Positions 1-7,852 of a stretch of DNA of 15,517 nucleotides are shown here, piece by piece. A program made the translations under genes and the position numbers. Numbering within the stretch: position 1 is the first letter of the stretch; every line of letters starts with the position of its first letter. The notes beneath the pieces were generated by a model. It saw only the letters and a list, made by a program, of their open reading frames with translations. It did no database searches and was not told where the DNA came from. Origin of the DNA: Caryophanales bacterium UBA6879. Lineage in GTDB: Bacteria; Bacillota_I; Bacilli_A; RFN20; CAG-288. The stretch spans positions 36,549 to 52,065 of the forward strand of contig DKCH01000025.1 in NCBI GenBank assembly GCA_002449135.1, in the 5' to 3' direction.

Positions 1-1
1 T

Positions 2-1798
2 GAAACTTCTATTGAAAAAGAAACTAAACAAACTCAGGATCAAACTGATTCTAGTAAAGAAGAAACTAGTGAAGTAGAAAATTATGTCTCTAGTGAAAAT
101 AATTTAAAAACTGAGGTTGTTAAGGAAGATTTAGCATCTAAAAATACTGAAGAAACTGAGACTAAATTATTCCAAAAGAATTTTGATTATAGCAATGCTA
201 AAGAGCTTTTAAGAGTTAAACACTTAAAACAATATTTTAGATTCAAAGGACCAGTTAAGTATATAAAAGCTGTTCATGATGTTTCTTTTACTGTTTATAA
301 AGGTGAAGTATTTGGACTTGTCGGTGAATCTGGTTGTGGTAAATCTACTACTGGACGTGATATTTTAAAATTATATAAAATCACTTCAGGTGATATTTGG
401 CTTGATGGTGTAAGAATTGCTGCTGGTACTAGATGGAATGAAAAGGAAATTAAGTACACTAATATTCGTTTAGCTGCGGCTTTAAGAGAAGCAAAAAATA
501 AATACAAGAATGAATTAGAAGCTTTACAAAGCGAATATTCTACTAATTTTGATGAGAGCTTTAAGCCTTCTACTATTGAAAAATTAGTTAAACAGGCAAA
601 AGAGGATGACTTAAATGCTGATAAGGATTTAAGCGATAAAGTTAAATACTTAGAAAGATATACAAAATTAGCTGAAGATTATAAACTCAAAGTTAAAGAA
701 TTAAAAGAAAAAGCTAAAGGCATTTGTTCTGTCCAAAGAGAAGAAATTAAAAAGGCTAAGTATGATGATAAAAATTATCAAAAGAAACTTAGAAAAATTG
801 CTGTAGATGATGTTAATAGTAAATATAGTGAATTTTTAGGTGTTTATAAAAACGATCAAGATAATATTTACAATAAAATTAATGAATTGAAAACTAAATT
901 CCATGAAATTACTAATCAAGAATTTAATGAAGGTAAAGTAAATAAAGCCTTACAAGAAGGTAATCTTTCTAGTGATTTAGAAGAAACATATAAGCAAACT
1001 TTAGCTGATTATCAAACTTTAAATAATCAACTTAATGATATTAATATTAAATATAAAGAATATTTAGCTGAAGTAAAGAAAGCTAAAAAAGTTAATTTAG
1101 CTAATAAGGTTCAAATGATTTTCCAAGATCCTATTGCTAGCTTAAATCCAAGAATGACTGTTAGAAATATTATTGCAGAAGGTTTGATTATTCAAGGTAT
1201 TCATGATAAGAAATATATTAATAGTGAAGTAGAAAGAGTTTTAAAACTTGTTGGTTTAGTTCCTGAACATGCTAATAGATATCCTCATGAATTCTCTGGT
1301 GGTCAAAGACAAAGAATTGGTATAGCTAGAGCAATTATTATGAAGCCTGAATTAATTGTTGCAGATGAACCTGTTTCTGCTCTTGATGTTTCTATTCAAG
1401 CTCAGGTTATTAATTTATTAAATGATTTAAGAAATAATTTAGGTTTAACCTTAATCTTTATTGCTCATAACTTATCTGTTGTTAAATATTTCTGCGATCG
1501 TATTGCTGTTATGTATTATGGTAATTTAGTTGAATTAGCAACTGCTGATGAACTTTTTGCTCATCCATTACATCCATATACTAAATCATTACTTTCTGCT
1601 GTCCCTTATCCTGATCCAAATATTGAGGCTCAAAGAAAGAGAATCATTTATAATCCTAGTGAAGCCCATGATTATTCTAAGCAAAAACCTACAATGAGAG
1701 AACTTGAAAAAGGGCACTTCGTTTTATGTAATGACGAAGAAGAAAAGAAATATTTAGAAGAGTTAAAATCTAGCAAATCTATTTATGCCAGAAATTAA
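2..1798 (+). CDS. oppF: Oligopeptide ABC transporter ATP-binding protein OppF, 5' end cut by window, with large internal insertion
   Basis: The frame is open from base 2 to the TAA at 1796-1798 (598 codons, no start in the window). It encodes the second ATPase of an oligopeptide importer, which hydrolyses ATP on the inner face of the membrane with OppD. Seen, with residues counted from base 2: an acidic low-complexity lead-in of about 70 residues; Walker A GESGCGKST at 323-349; Q-loop MIFQDPIASLNPRM (Gln at 1124); signature FSGGQRQR at 1292-1315; Walker B IVADEP (Asp at 1364); switch His at 1466. The tail PLHPYTKSLLSAVPYPDP is the family's C-terminal peptide-transporter signature. Walker A and Q-loop, usually about 45-50 residues apart, are separated by some 265 residues. 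The extra block (about 430-1090) is rich in Lys, Glu, Leu and Asn and looks helical or coiled-coil. All ATPase motifs are intact, so it should be active. The rest of an opp operon presumably lies upstream. Confidence 0.93.
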   Translation, partial: ETSIEKETKQTQDQTDSSKEETSEVENYVSSENNLKTEVVKEDLASKNTEETETKLFQKNFDYSNAKELLRVKHLKQYFRFKGPVKYIKAVHDVSFTVYKGEVFGLVGESGCGKSTTGRDILKLYKITSGDIWLDGVRIAAGTRWNEKEIKYTNIRLAAALREAKNKYKNELEALQSEYSTNFDESFKPSTIEKLVKQAKEDDLNADKDLSDKVKYLERYTKLAEDYKLKVKELKEKAKGICSVQREEIKKAKYDDKNYQKKLRKIAVDDVNSKYSEFLGVYKNDQDNIYNKINELKTKFHEITNQEFNEGKVNKALQEGNLSSDLEETYKQTLADYQTLNNQLNDINIKYKEYLAEVKKAKKVNLANKVQMIFQDPIASLNPRMTVRNIIAEGLIIQGIHDKKYINSEVERVLKLVGLVPEHANRYPHEFSGGQRQRIGIARAIIMKPELIVADEPVSALDVSIQAQVINLLNDLRNNLGLTLIFIAHNLSVVKYFCDRIAVMYYGNLVELATADELFAHPLHPYTKSLLSAVPYPDPNIEAQRKRIIYNPSEAHDYSKQKPTMRELEKGHFVLCNDEEEKKYLEELKSSKSIYARN

Positions 1799-2222
1799 AG
1801 AATATAAGAATAAAATTAACCTAGTCTACTATTTTAGTGGACTAGGTATCTCAATGTTAAGTTATTCTTTGTTGTGCTTAGTTATTTTTTCTATTGAGTA
1901 TTTTTCTTATGATTATTTTTTATATTTATCTTTAGTTGATGCTTTTACTATTACTGGTTGTATTGGTATTCTTTTTTATTTATTAACTTTAGTTGCTGAA
2001 GCTGGGGCCTTTGACATGTTAGTTTATGCTGTAAAATTAGTTTTTTATACAACATTTTTTAGGAATTTAAGAGATACTAAGTTACCTAAAAACTATGCTG
2101 AATATAAAGAACTAAAAAGAGGAAAGAAAAAATTAAGTGTTTCTTTTATGTTGATTGCAGCATTAATTTTTTTTGTTATTGGTCTTTTTTTGTTAATACC
2201 TTATTATCAATTAAGGCCTTAA
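1785..2222 (+). CDS. Small integral membrane protein, DUF3899-like
   Basis: This 145-residue protein has three or four hydrophobic segments (about residues 11-36, 43-68, 75-92 and 119-140). A basic, Tyr-rich linker (LPKNYAEYKELKRGKKK) precedes the last one. The order of helix, glycine/acidic turn with GAFD, lysine-rich stretch with NYAEY, and final helix resembles the DUF3899 family of Firmicutes and mollicutes; this is recognition by eye and the family's function is unknown. The ATG at 1785 lies inside the last codons of oppF and overlaps it by 14 bases, with no strong ribosome site, which suggests translational coupling. An in-frame ATG at 1854 is a possible alternative start just after a strong hairpin at 1819-1847. 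The gene likely belongs to the opp transcript. No terminator with a T-run was seen after its stop. Confidence 0.75.
   Translation: MPEIKEYKNKINLVYYFSGLGISMLSYSLLCLVIFSIEYFSYDYFLYLSLVDAFTITGCIGILFYLLTLVAEAGAFDMLVYAVKLVFYTTFFRNLRDTKLPKNYAEYKELKRGKKKLSVSFMLIAALIFFVIGLFLLIPYYQLRP
1819..1847 (+). other. Strong 12-bp hairpin just after oppF, inside the next gene
   Basis: Bases 1819-1830 pair with 1836-1847 (eleven Watson-Crick pairs and one G-U) around a 5-base loop. It starts 21 bases after the oppF stop. No T-run follows, so it is not a standard intrinsic terminator. It could stabilise the upstream opp mRNA end or affect the coupled start of the DUF3899-like gene. The pairing is seen; the role is inferred. 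Confidence 0.6.
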
Positions 2223-2243
2223 TATGATAAAATTTTTAATGTA

Positions 2244-2271
2244 TTGAAATTTGATATATTTTTTGTATAAT
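2244..2271 (+). promoter_or_regulatory. Promoter of the M6 metalloprotease lipoprotein gene
   Basis: TTGAAA (2244-2249) and a perfect TATAAT (2266-2271) are separated by 16 bases. Transcription would start near 2278, about 28 bases before the ATG. The gene is therefore probably its own unit, separate from the opp genes. Confidence 0.75.
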
Positions 2272-2305
2272 AATTTCTAAAATAATAATAAAAAGGAGAG
2301 AAAAA

Positions 2306-4087
2306 ATGAAAAAACAATTATGTTTAATTGCCATGGTTGGTTTACTTTCTACTTTAGTAGCTTGTGGTAATAGTGATTCTTCTATTGGTGAAAATGTTAA
2401 TTCAACTGTTAATTCTTCTACTTCATCTTCTAGTAGCTCTACTAGTCAAGGCAGTAAATATGAAGGAAAAGAACAAAATGATTTATTAAGTAAAGCTCAA
2501 ACTACTTATAAAGATGCTAATGGTGAAACTAAGAGATTAAATGATAATACTCTTTATACTAATGCTGGTAACCCTCATATGGATTCTACTTCAGAAGGTG
2601 GACAACATGTTTTAGTTGTGCCTTTTGCTTTTGAAAAAGATTCTAGTGATGGAAGTTATATTGAACCTACTAGTAAAACTCTTTCTTATATTAATGATGC
2701 TTTTAAAGCTACTGATGAGGAAATGAAGCAAAAGTATAATGGCGCTTATTATTCTTTAGAGTCATTTTATAATCATTCTTCTTATGGTAAAGCTAATTTT
2801 GAATGTGATGTTTTACCAAGTTGGGTTACTTATACTGGAACTGCAAGTAAATTTTTATCTGATGGTGGTCAAGGTCAAGCAGGTGCTTATGCTTCTAAGT
2901 TTATAAGAAACTATTATATTTCAGAATATTCTAAACAAAATCATGGTATTTTAGGTGAAGATGCTAAACCATTAAGTTATTATGATGCTAATAAAGATGG
3001 TTATATTGATTTAATGTGGATTGTTTATTCTTATAAAGATACTTCAGGCTCTGATTGGTGGGCTTATGTTACTTATACTGGGAATAGTTCTAATTTACAA
3101 CAACCTGAAGTTAAAACTTTAGCTTGGGCTGCAACTTCTTTCATGCAAGGAAGTGCTGATTCTCATACTTTTATTCATGAAACTGGTCACACCATGGGCT
3201 TAGATGATTATTATGACTACAATGGTAAATGGAAACCGATGGGTGCTATTGACTATATGGATCAAAATTTAGGTGATCATAATGCTTTTTCTAAGTTCCA
3301 ATTAGGATGGGTTGAACCATGGGTAGTTTCTAAAGAAGAACTTGAAAAAGCTGATAATAAAAAACTTATTATTAAACTTGATGCCTTTACTAATACTGGA
3401 GATTGTGTAGTTATTCCTTCTCCTAATTACAATAATACTGCTTTTGATGAATATTTTATTATTGAATTAGTTGGTCCTACTGGTATTGCAAAATATGATT
3501 ATGATAATGGCTATGAAAGTACACATGGCTTTACTACTGCTGGTATTAGAGTTTTACATGTTGATGCAAGAGTTTATTCTCAAGTACAAGCTAATGATTA
3601 TACCTATCCTTATTTAAAAACAGCTGATGAAGTTGGTCAAAAAGGTGTAGCTTGGAGACTTGATAATTCTTATGGTGGAAGAGCAGGAACAGGTACTAAT
3701 GATAAAGGTAATGCTGATTTCTTTTCTGTTACTAGCGGAAGTTCAACTTCTAAGAATTATATGCCTTTAGTTTCTTTAGTAGAAGCTTCATATCAAAAAT
3801 CTAATAATTTAAATTCTCCTGGTTATATTGCTTCTAACTCTTCTTTATTTAGAAGAAACTCTTCATTTGATTTATATAAGGGAACAGTTAAGAATTATAT
3901 GCCTTCTAGATCTGCTTTATGGGATAAAGCTAAAACTATTACAAAATGGACTAGCAATACAACTAAAGTAGATAAAATTGATGAAACTATGACTTGTGAT
4001 GTTGGTTTTAGAGTCTTAGATATTGTTTCTAATGATACTACAGGTTATAGTGCTTATCTTGAATTTAATATTACATCAAGTAAGTAA
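2306..4087 (+). CDS. M6-family (immune inhibitor A-like) secreted metalloprotease lipoprotein
   Basis: This 593-residue protein is predicted to be exported and lipid-anchored. Residues 1-20 form a lipoprotein signal peptide with lipobox LVAC (Cys20), followed by a Ser/Thr/Asn-rich spacer (about 22-50). The zinc site HETGHTMGLDD at 291-301 fits HExxHxxGxxD, with His291, Glu292, His295 and Asp301; MGAIDYMD near 312-319 fits the Met-turn region. These features and FSKFQLGWVEP (328-338) match M6 peptidases. A DxNxDGxxD loop at 227-235 is EF-hand-like and probably binds calcium. The catalytic residues are present, so it should cleave extracellular proteins, which would suit peptide import by the neighbouring Opp system (inference). 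AAGGAG at 2293-2298 sits 7 bases before the ATG. No classical zymogen prodomain was recognised in residues 50-100. Substrate is unknown. Confidence 0.92.
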   Translation: MKKQLCLIAMVGLLSTLVACGNSDSSIGENVNSTVNSSTSSSSSSTSQGSKYEGKEQNDLLSKAQTTYKDANGETKRLNDNTLYTNAGNPHMDSTSEGGQHVLVVPFAFEKDSSDGSYIEPTSKTLSYINDAFKATDEEMKQKYNGAYYSLESFYNHSSYGKANFECDVLPSWVTYTGTASKFLSDGGQGQAGAYASKFIRNYYISEYSKQNHGILGEDAKPLSYYDANKDGYIDLMWIVYSYKDTSGSDWWAYVTYTGNSSNLQQPEVKTLAWAATSFMQGSADSHTFIHETGHTMGLDDYYDYNGKWKPMGAIDYMDQNLGDHNAFSKFQLGWVEPWVVSKEELEKADNKKLIIKLDAFTNTGDCVVIPSPNYNNTAFDEYFIIELVGPTGIAKYDYDNGYESTHGFTTAGIRVLHVDARVYSQVQANDYTYPYLKTADEVGQKGVAWRLDNSYGGRAGTGTNDKGNADFFSVTSGSSTSKNYMPLVSLVEASYQKSNNLNSPGYIASNSSLFRRNSSFDLYKGTVKNYMPSRSALWDKAKTITKWTSNTTKVDKIDETMTCDVGFRVLDIVSNDTTGYSAYLEFNITSSK

Positions 4088-4103
4088 AAAGTTTGATTAA
4101 AAT

Positions 4104-4140
4104 AAAAGAGTTAAGGATTTTATTCCTTAACCCTTTTTTT
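4104..4140. terminator. Bidirectional intrinsic terminator between the M6 protease gene and nrdB
   Basis: An 8-bp stem (4110-4117 with 4124-4131, 6-base loop) is followed by seven T bases at 4134-4140 on the + strand. The minus strand after the stem reads CTCTTTTATTTT, so it can also end nrdAB transcripts. The + strand T-run overlaps the nrdB stop codon at 4139-4141. Confidence 0.85.
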
Positions 4141-5200
4141 ATAAGTCATCTTTTATAGTAGAGGCTTTAGCATAAGCTGTCGATTTTGCTTCCATAAAAT
4201 CGGTTTTTATTAGGTTAGGGTCTGAATATTTACTAACCCATGACATAGATTCAGGTTCCTCATCATGACTTTCATAAATCTTTTTTAGATTTAAGTTTGT
4301 GCAGCGTAAGTTACCTAAATACATAATATAATCATCAACCATTTTGGATGTTAAGCCAGATATTTCGTTTCCAATTATATAATGACCCCAAGCCATTTCT
4401 TGTTCACATCCTTCTTTTATCATTTCTCTAAGTTCTTCATTTACTTCTTTAGTAAATAATTGAGGTTCTTCTTTTTGTAATTCTTTAATAATGTTTCTAA
4501 ATAGCCATAAATGAGTGTTTTCGTCTCTGTTAATGTATCTTATTTCTTGTACTGAGCCAGGCATTTTACCATTGCGGCCTAGATTATAGAAAAACATGAA
4601 ACCGGAATAGAAATAAACACCTTCTAAAATGTAATTTGCACACATTACTTTTAACAAAGTATGATAGTCTTTATGTTCTACTAATTGATTGTAACAATTT
4701 CCAATAAAGGTGTTTCTTTTTAAAAGATGTTCATCAGTTTTCCATTGATACAAGATTTCATCTCTTTCTGTTGGTGAGCATATAGTATCTAGCATATAAG
4801 AGTATGCTTGAGAATGAATAGATTCTTGAAAGTTTTGAATATTTAAACAGAGATTAACCTCATTTGCTGTTATAAATTCACCTACATTTGGTAAGTTAGC
4901 AGTTTGTAAAGAATCTAAGAAGACTAAGAAAGATAAGACTTTATCATAGGCTCTTTTTTCTTCTTTGGTCAAAGATTGAACATAGTCTTTTTTGTCTTGA
5001 CTAAGATTAATTTCTTCAGGAATCCAGAAATTATTCATTGCTTGACGATACCAGTCTGAAACCCAGGTATATTTCATATTATTAAAATCGTTTAAGTTAG
5101 TAGTGTTTCCACCAATCATTCTTCTTTTACTAACTTCAATATCTCCGTTTGGGTTAAATAGTGCTTTTTGAACGAGTTTTTTGTTACCTAAATTTTCCAT
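4139..5200 (-). CDS. nrdB: Class I ribonucleotide reductase, small (beta) subunit
   Basis: This subunit holds the dimetal centre and tyrosyl radical that start reduction of ribonucleotides to deoxyribonucleotides by NrdA in the cytoplasm. The 353 residues carry all expected ligands in family order: Asp96 (FLDSLQ), Glu126 and His129 in QESIHSQAY, the radical Tyr133, Glu193 (ILEGVYFY), and Glu227 and His230 in NRDENTH. Tyr343 in the flexible tail could serve the radical transfer path; the tail ends in DDL. Because the radical tyrosine is present, this is not one of the tyrosine-less subclasses; iron versus manganese cannot be told from sequence. The ATG at 5200 follows TAGGAGG, whose first three bases are the nrdA stop, so translation of the two subunits should be coupled. 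The class needs oxygen or an oxidant for activation, which is notable beside an oxygen-sensitive pyruvate oxidoreductase. Confidence 0.95.
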   Translation of the reverse strand: MENLGNKKLVQKALFNPNGDIEVSKRRMIGGNTTNLNDFNNMKYTWVSDWYRQAMNNFWIPEEINLSQDKKDYVQSLTKEEKRAYDKVLSFLVFLDSLQTANLPNVGEFITANEVNLCLNIQNFQESIHSQAYSYMLDTICSPTERDEILYQWKTDEHLLKRNTFIGNCYNQLVEHKDYHTLLKVMCANYILEGVYFYSGFMFFYNLGRNGKMPGSVQEIRYINRDENTHLWLFRNIIKELQKEEPQLFTKEVNEELREMIKEGCEQEMAWGHYIIGNEISGLTSKMVDDYIMYLGNLRCTNLNLKKIYESHDEEPESMSWVSKYSDPNLIKTDFMEAKSTAYAKASTIKDDL

Positions 5201-5212
5201 AATTTCCTCCTA
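5201..5212 (-). promoter_or_regulatory. nrdB ribosome-binding site overlapping the nrdA stop codon
   Basis: On the minus strand the nrdA stop TAG (5212-5210) runs straight into GAGG. The SD AGGAGG (5211-5206) lies 5 bases before the nrdB ATG. A terminating ribosome would sit on the nrdB initiation region, favouring matched synthesis of the two subunits. Confidence 0.8.
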
Positions 5213-7723
5213 ATTTGCGCATGATTCACATTCTTCAATTTCAAGTGATTTTGATCTTACATAGTAAATAGTTTTAATTTCATTTTCCCAGGCGTGAATA
5301 TATAAATTTAAAATTTGTTTCATTGTATATTCAGTAGTAATGTATAAATTCATAGAACTAGCCTGATCTATATGTCTACTTCTTTTACCACCAGCTAAGA
5401 TAGACCATTCTTGATCAATGTAATGAGCGTTTTTATAAATAAAGAAGTTTTTAACATTTAAATTAGGGGCTACACGTGGAATAATTTCTCCTTTTTTCTC
5501 TTCTAAGAAGAACTTATTCATGATTGGATCAATACCCGCAGAAGTGCCAGCTAAAATAGAGGTAGACGCAGTAGGGGCGATGGCTAATAAATAAGCATTT
5601 CTTAAGCCGTAAGTATGAACGTCTTTTGCTAATTCTAACCATTTGTTTGAAGTGTAGTTTCTTAATTTAAAATAGTCTCCATTATCCCAATCAGAACCTT
5701 TAAATAATGAATATGCTCCTTTTTCTTTACTTAAATTATTACTTGCTTTTATGGTAAAGTAATTGATTTTTTCAAATATTTTATCAACAAATTCTAAATG
5801 TTCATTAGATTCCCATTTAATTAAATGGTTTGCAAGCATATGATTATAACCAGAAACCCCTAGTCCTATGGAACGATATTTTTGATTAGTAACTTCTGCA
5901 TAAGGAACTGGATAAAGGTTTAAATCAATTACATTATCTAAGCTTCTAACTGCAACATCTATTACTTCTTCTAATTCTTTATCATTAGTAACATCAATAT
6001 TACCTAAATTTAAGCTAGCTAAATTACAAACGACAAAATTACCAGCTTTAGTTTGTTCAGTAATAATAGCTTCACCATCTTTTGTTTCGATTGAAGTGTT
6101 TTTAAACTCTATTTCTGACATGTTTTGAGCAATTTCAGTACAGAGATTAGAACAATAGATTATTCCTTGGTGTTTATTTGGATTATATTTATTTACTATA
6201 TCTCTATTAAAACAGAAAGGTGAACCAGTTTCTACTGCACTTTTTAAAATTAATCTTACTAAATCTTTTATGATAAATTCTCTTCTAGAGAGCTCTTTTG
6301 TTTTAATACAATCAAGATATCTTTCTTCCCAAAGTTTTCCATAACAATCTTCTAAATGGTAGCCTTTTAATTTATAGATCTCATAAGGATCAAAGAGATA
6401 CCATTTATTATTTAAATCTTCTTTACAAAGCTTCCAAAATAAATCAGGATAACAAATAGCAGGGAAGATATCATGTGCTTTCATTCTTTCATCACCATTA
6501 TTAGTTCTAATTTGTAAAAATTCTGGTAAATCCTTATGCCAAGCATCTAAATAACAGGCACAAGCACCTTGTCTTACTCCAAGTTGATCAACTGCTACAG
6601 CTACATCATTTATTATTCTAACCCAGCGAATTACTCCACCAGCGGCGCCTTTAAATCCACGGATTTCGGATCCAGAAGCACGAATCTTTCCTAAATAAAG
6701 ACCCATACCTCCACCAAATTTTGAAACCATGGCAAAATTATTTATAGACTTAAAAATACCATTTAAAGAATCACCAATTGTATCAATAAAACAAGAAGAA
6801 AGTTGACAATAAGGTTTTCTAGAATTTTGTAAAGTAGGGGTAGCCATTGTTAATTTTAATGAAGAAAGGGCTTGATATAGTCTTTTAATTTTAGTTAATC
6901 TATTTTCTTTTTCATTAATATTTAGATGCATAGAGATAGCTAAAAACATTTCTTGTGGAGTTTCTAAAACAACTAAATTATGATCTCTAGTTAAGTAACG
7001 TTTATATAGTAATTCAACAGCAGAGTATGTTAATAATTTATCTTTTGAATAGTCTAAATATGTTTCTAATTCATTTAATTCTTCTTCAGAATACCTTCCT
7101 TTAAAATATTGACCATATAAGTTTTTAGAAATCAAATAATGATATTTATCTTTAAATGAAAATATGTTTCTATTAGCTAATTCTTTTTTTAATTCGGTAT
7201 AGAATTTTAGTAAATAAAAACGAGCCGCAATATATTCCCATTTAGGTGCTTTAGCGGAGGTTAATTCACTGCTAGCTCTAATTAAAGCTTTAATTCTATT
7301 AGATTCTAGCATGTTAGGAATTGTAAATGAATTATATTTGTTTAATAGATTTATTAAAGAATAGTTTTCTTCTGGATAATCTTTTTCTATTTCTTTTAAA
7401 AATTTATTTACTTCATATTCTTTAAAATCATTTGCAATTTGATTTCTAACTTCTCTTAATTTTGATTTATGGTCGCGATATAGAATAAAGGCTTTAGCTT
7501 GTTTTGCAAAGTTTTTTTCTATTAAAGCTTGTTCTACAAGATCTTGAACTTGTTCTACAGTAATTGTTTCTTTATTTATTTTACTTATGACTAAATCGGT
7601 TAAGTTAATAATTATTTGATCTAAATCATTTATTTTTTCGTCATTAAAGGCTTTTTTTATAGCGACTTCAATTTTATGACGATTGAAGTTTTCTATTGAA
7701 CCATCACGTTTATAAATTAACAT
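5210..7723 (-). CDS. nrdA: Class I ribonucleotide reductase, large (alpha) subunit
   Basis: This is the catalytic and allosteric subunit that reduces ribonucleoside diphosphates with NrdB. The start is placed at the ATG at 7723 (837 residues). A TTG at 7747 extends the frame by 8 residues, but the ribosome site AGGGGG (7728-7733) lies inside that extension and MLIYKRDG is the usual beginning of an ATP-cone domain (about residues 1-90). Active-site residues seen: Cys311 in SSCFID (redox cysteine), Asn526, Cys528 and Glu530 in SNLCTE (radical cysteine), and Cys566 in VVCNLAS (redox partner). Tyr820-Tyr821 fit the radical pathway, and the tail ECESCAN gives the Cys832/Cys835 shuttle pair. The intact ATP cone implies ATP/dATP on-off control. 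A candidate promoter lies just upstream. The gene is separated from the preceding oxidoreductase by that gene's terminator, so nrdAB is an independent operon. Confidence 0.95.
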   Translation of the reverse strand: MLIYKRDGSIENFNRHKIEVAIKKAFNDEKINDLDQIIINLTDLVISKINKETITVEQVQDLVEQALIEKNFAKQAKAFILYRDHKSKLREVRNQIANDFKEYEVNKFLKEIEKDYPEENYSLINLLNKYNSFTIPNMLESNRIKALIRASSELTSAKAPKWEYIAARFYLLKFYTELKKELANRNIFSFKDKYHYLISKNLYGQYFKGRYSEEELNELETYLDYSKDKLLTYSAVELLYKRYLTRDHNLVVLETPQEMFLAISMHLNINEKENRLTKIKRLYQALSSLKLTMATPTLQNSRKPYCQLSSCFIDTIGDSLNGIFKSINNFAMVSKFGGGMGLYLGKIRASGSEIRGFKGAAGGVIRWVRIINDVAVAVDQLGVRQGACACYLDAWHKDLPEFLQIRTNNGDERMKAHDIFPAICYPDLFWKLCKEDLNNKWYLFDPYEIYKLKGYHLEDCYGKLWEERYLDCIKTKELSRREFIIKDLVRLILKSAVETGSPFCFNRDIVNKYNPNKHQGIIYCSNLCTEIAQNMSEIEFKNTSIETKDGEAIITEQTKAGNFVVCNLASLNLGNIDVTNDKELEEVIDVAVRSLDNVIDLNLYPVPYAEVTNQKYRSIGLGVSGYNHMLANHLIKWESNEHLEFVDKIFEKINYFTIKASNNLSKEKGAYSLFKGSDWDNGDYFKLRNYTSNKWLELAKDVHTYGLRNAYLLAIAPTASTSILAGTSAGIDPIMNKFFLEEKKGEIIPRVAPNLNVKNFFIYKNAHYIDQEWSILAGGKRSRHIDQASSMNLYITTEYTMKQILNLYIHAWENEIKTIYYVRSKSLEIEECESCAN

Positions 7724-7752
7724 ATATCCCCCTAGAAATATTAACAAGTACT

Positions 7753-7781
7753 ATTTTATCAACTATATTTTTGTTTGTTTA
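7753..7781 (-). promoter_or_regulatory. Candidate nrdAB promoter
   Basis: Read on the minus strand, TAAACA (7781-7776) is followed after 17 bases by TAAAAT (7758-7753). TG at 7761-7760, one base before TAAAAT, makes an extended -10. Start would be near 7746, giving a leader of about 23 bases to the ATG at 7723. The -35 box matches only 4 of 6 positions. Confidence 0.5.
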
Positions 7782-7800
7782 GTAAGATACTTTCTTTTAT

Positions 7801-7831
7801 AAAAAAAGGACTGTGAATAAAATCACAGTCC
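7801..7831 (-). terminator. Intrinsic terminator of the pyruvate oxidoreductase gene
   Basis: On the minus strand a perfect 9-bp stem, GGACTGTGA (7831-7823) with TCACAGTCC (7816-7808), surrounds a 6-base loop. Seven T bases (7807-7801) follow. It lies about 20 bases after the stop and isolates the gene from nrdAB. Confidence 0.9.
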
Positions 7832-7852
7832 AATAATGTTTTAAACTAGAAA

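Noticed and set aside
295..507. A 70-residue frame on the minus strand
   Set aside because: It lies fully opposite the Walker A region of oppF, has no ribosome site and no family resemblance.
887..1798. A separate short ABC ATPase gene starting at TTG 887
   Set aside because: The frame is open without a stop back to base 2 and contains Walker A and the start of the same ATPase domain; it is one interrupted-looking but continuous gene.
1819..1847. Intrinsic terminator of the opp operon
   Set aside because: The stem is strong but is not followed by a T-run and lies inside a convincing coding frame.
7744..7790. NrdR box upstream of nrdA
   Set aside because: Only half-site similarity (ATATAG) was found; no two properly spaced full boxes could be aligned with the consensus.
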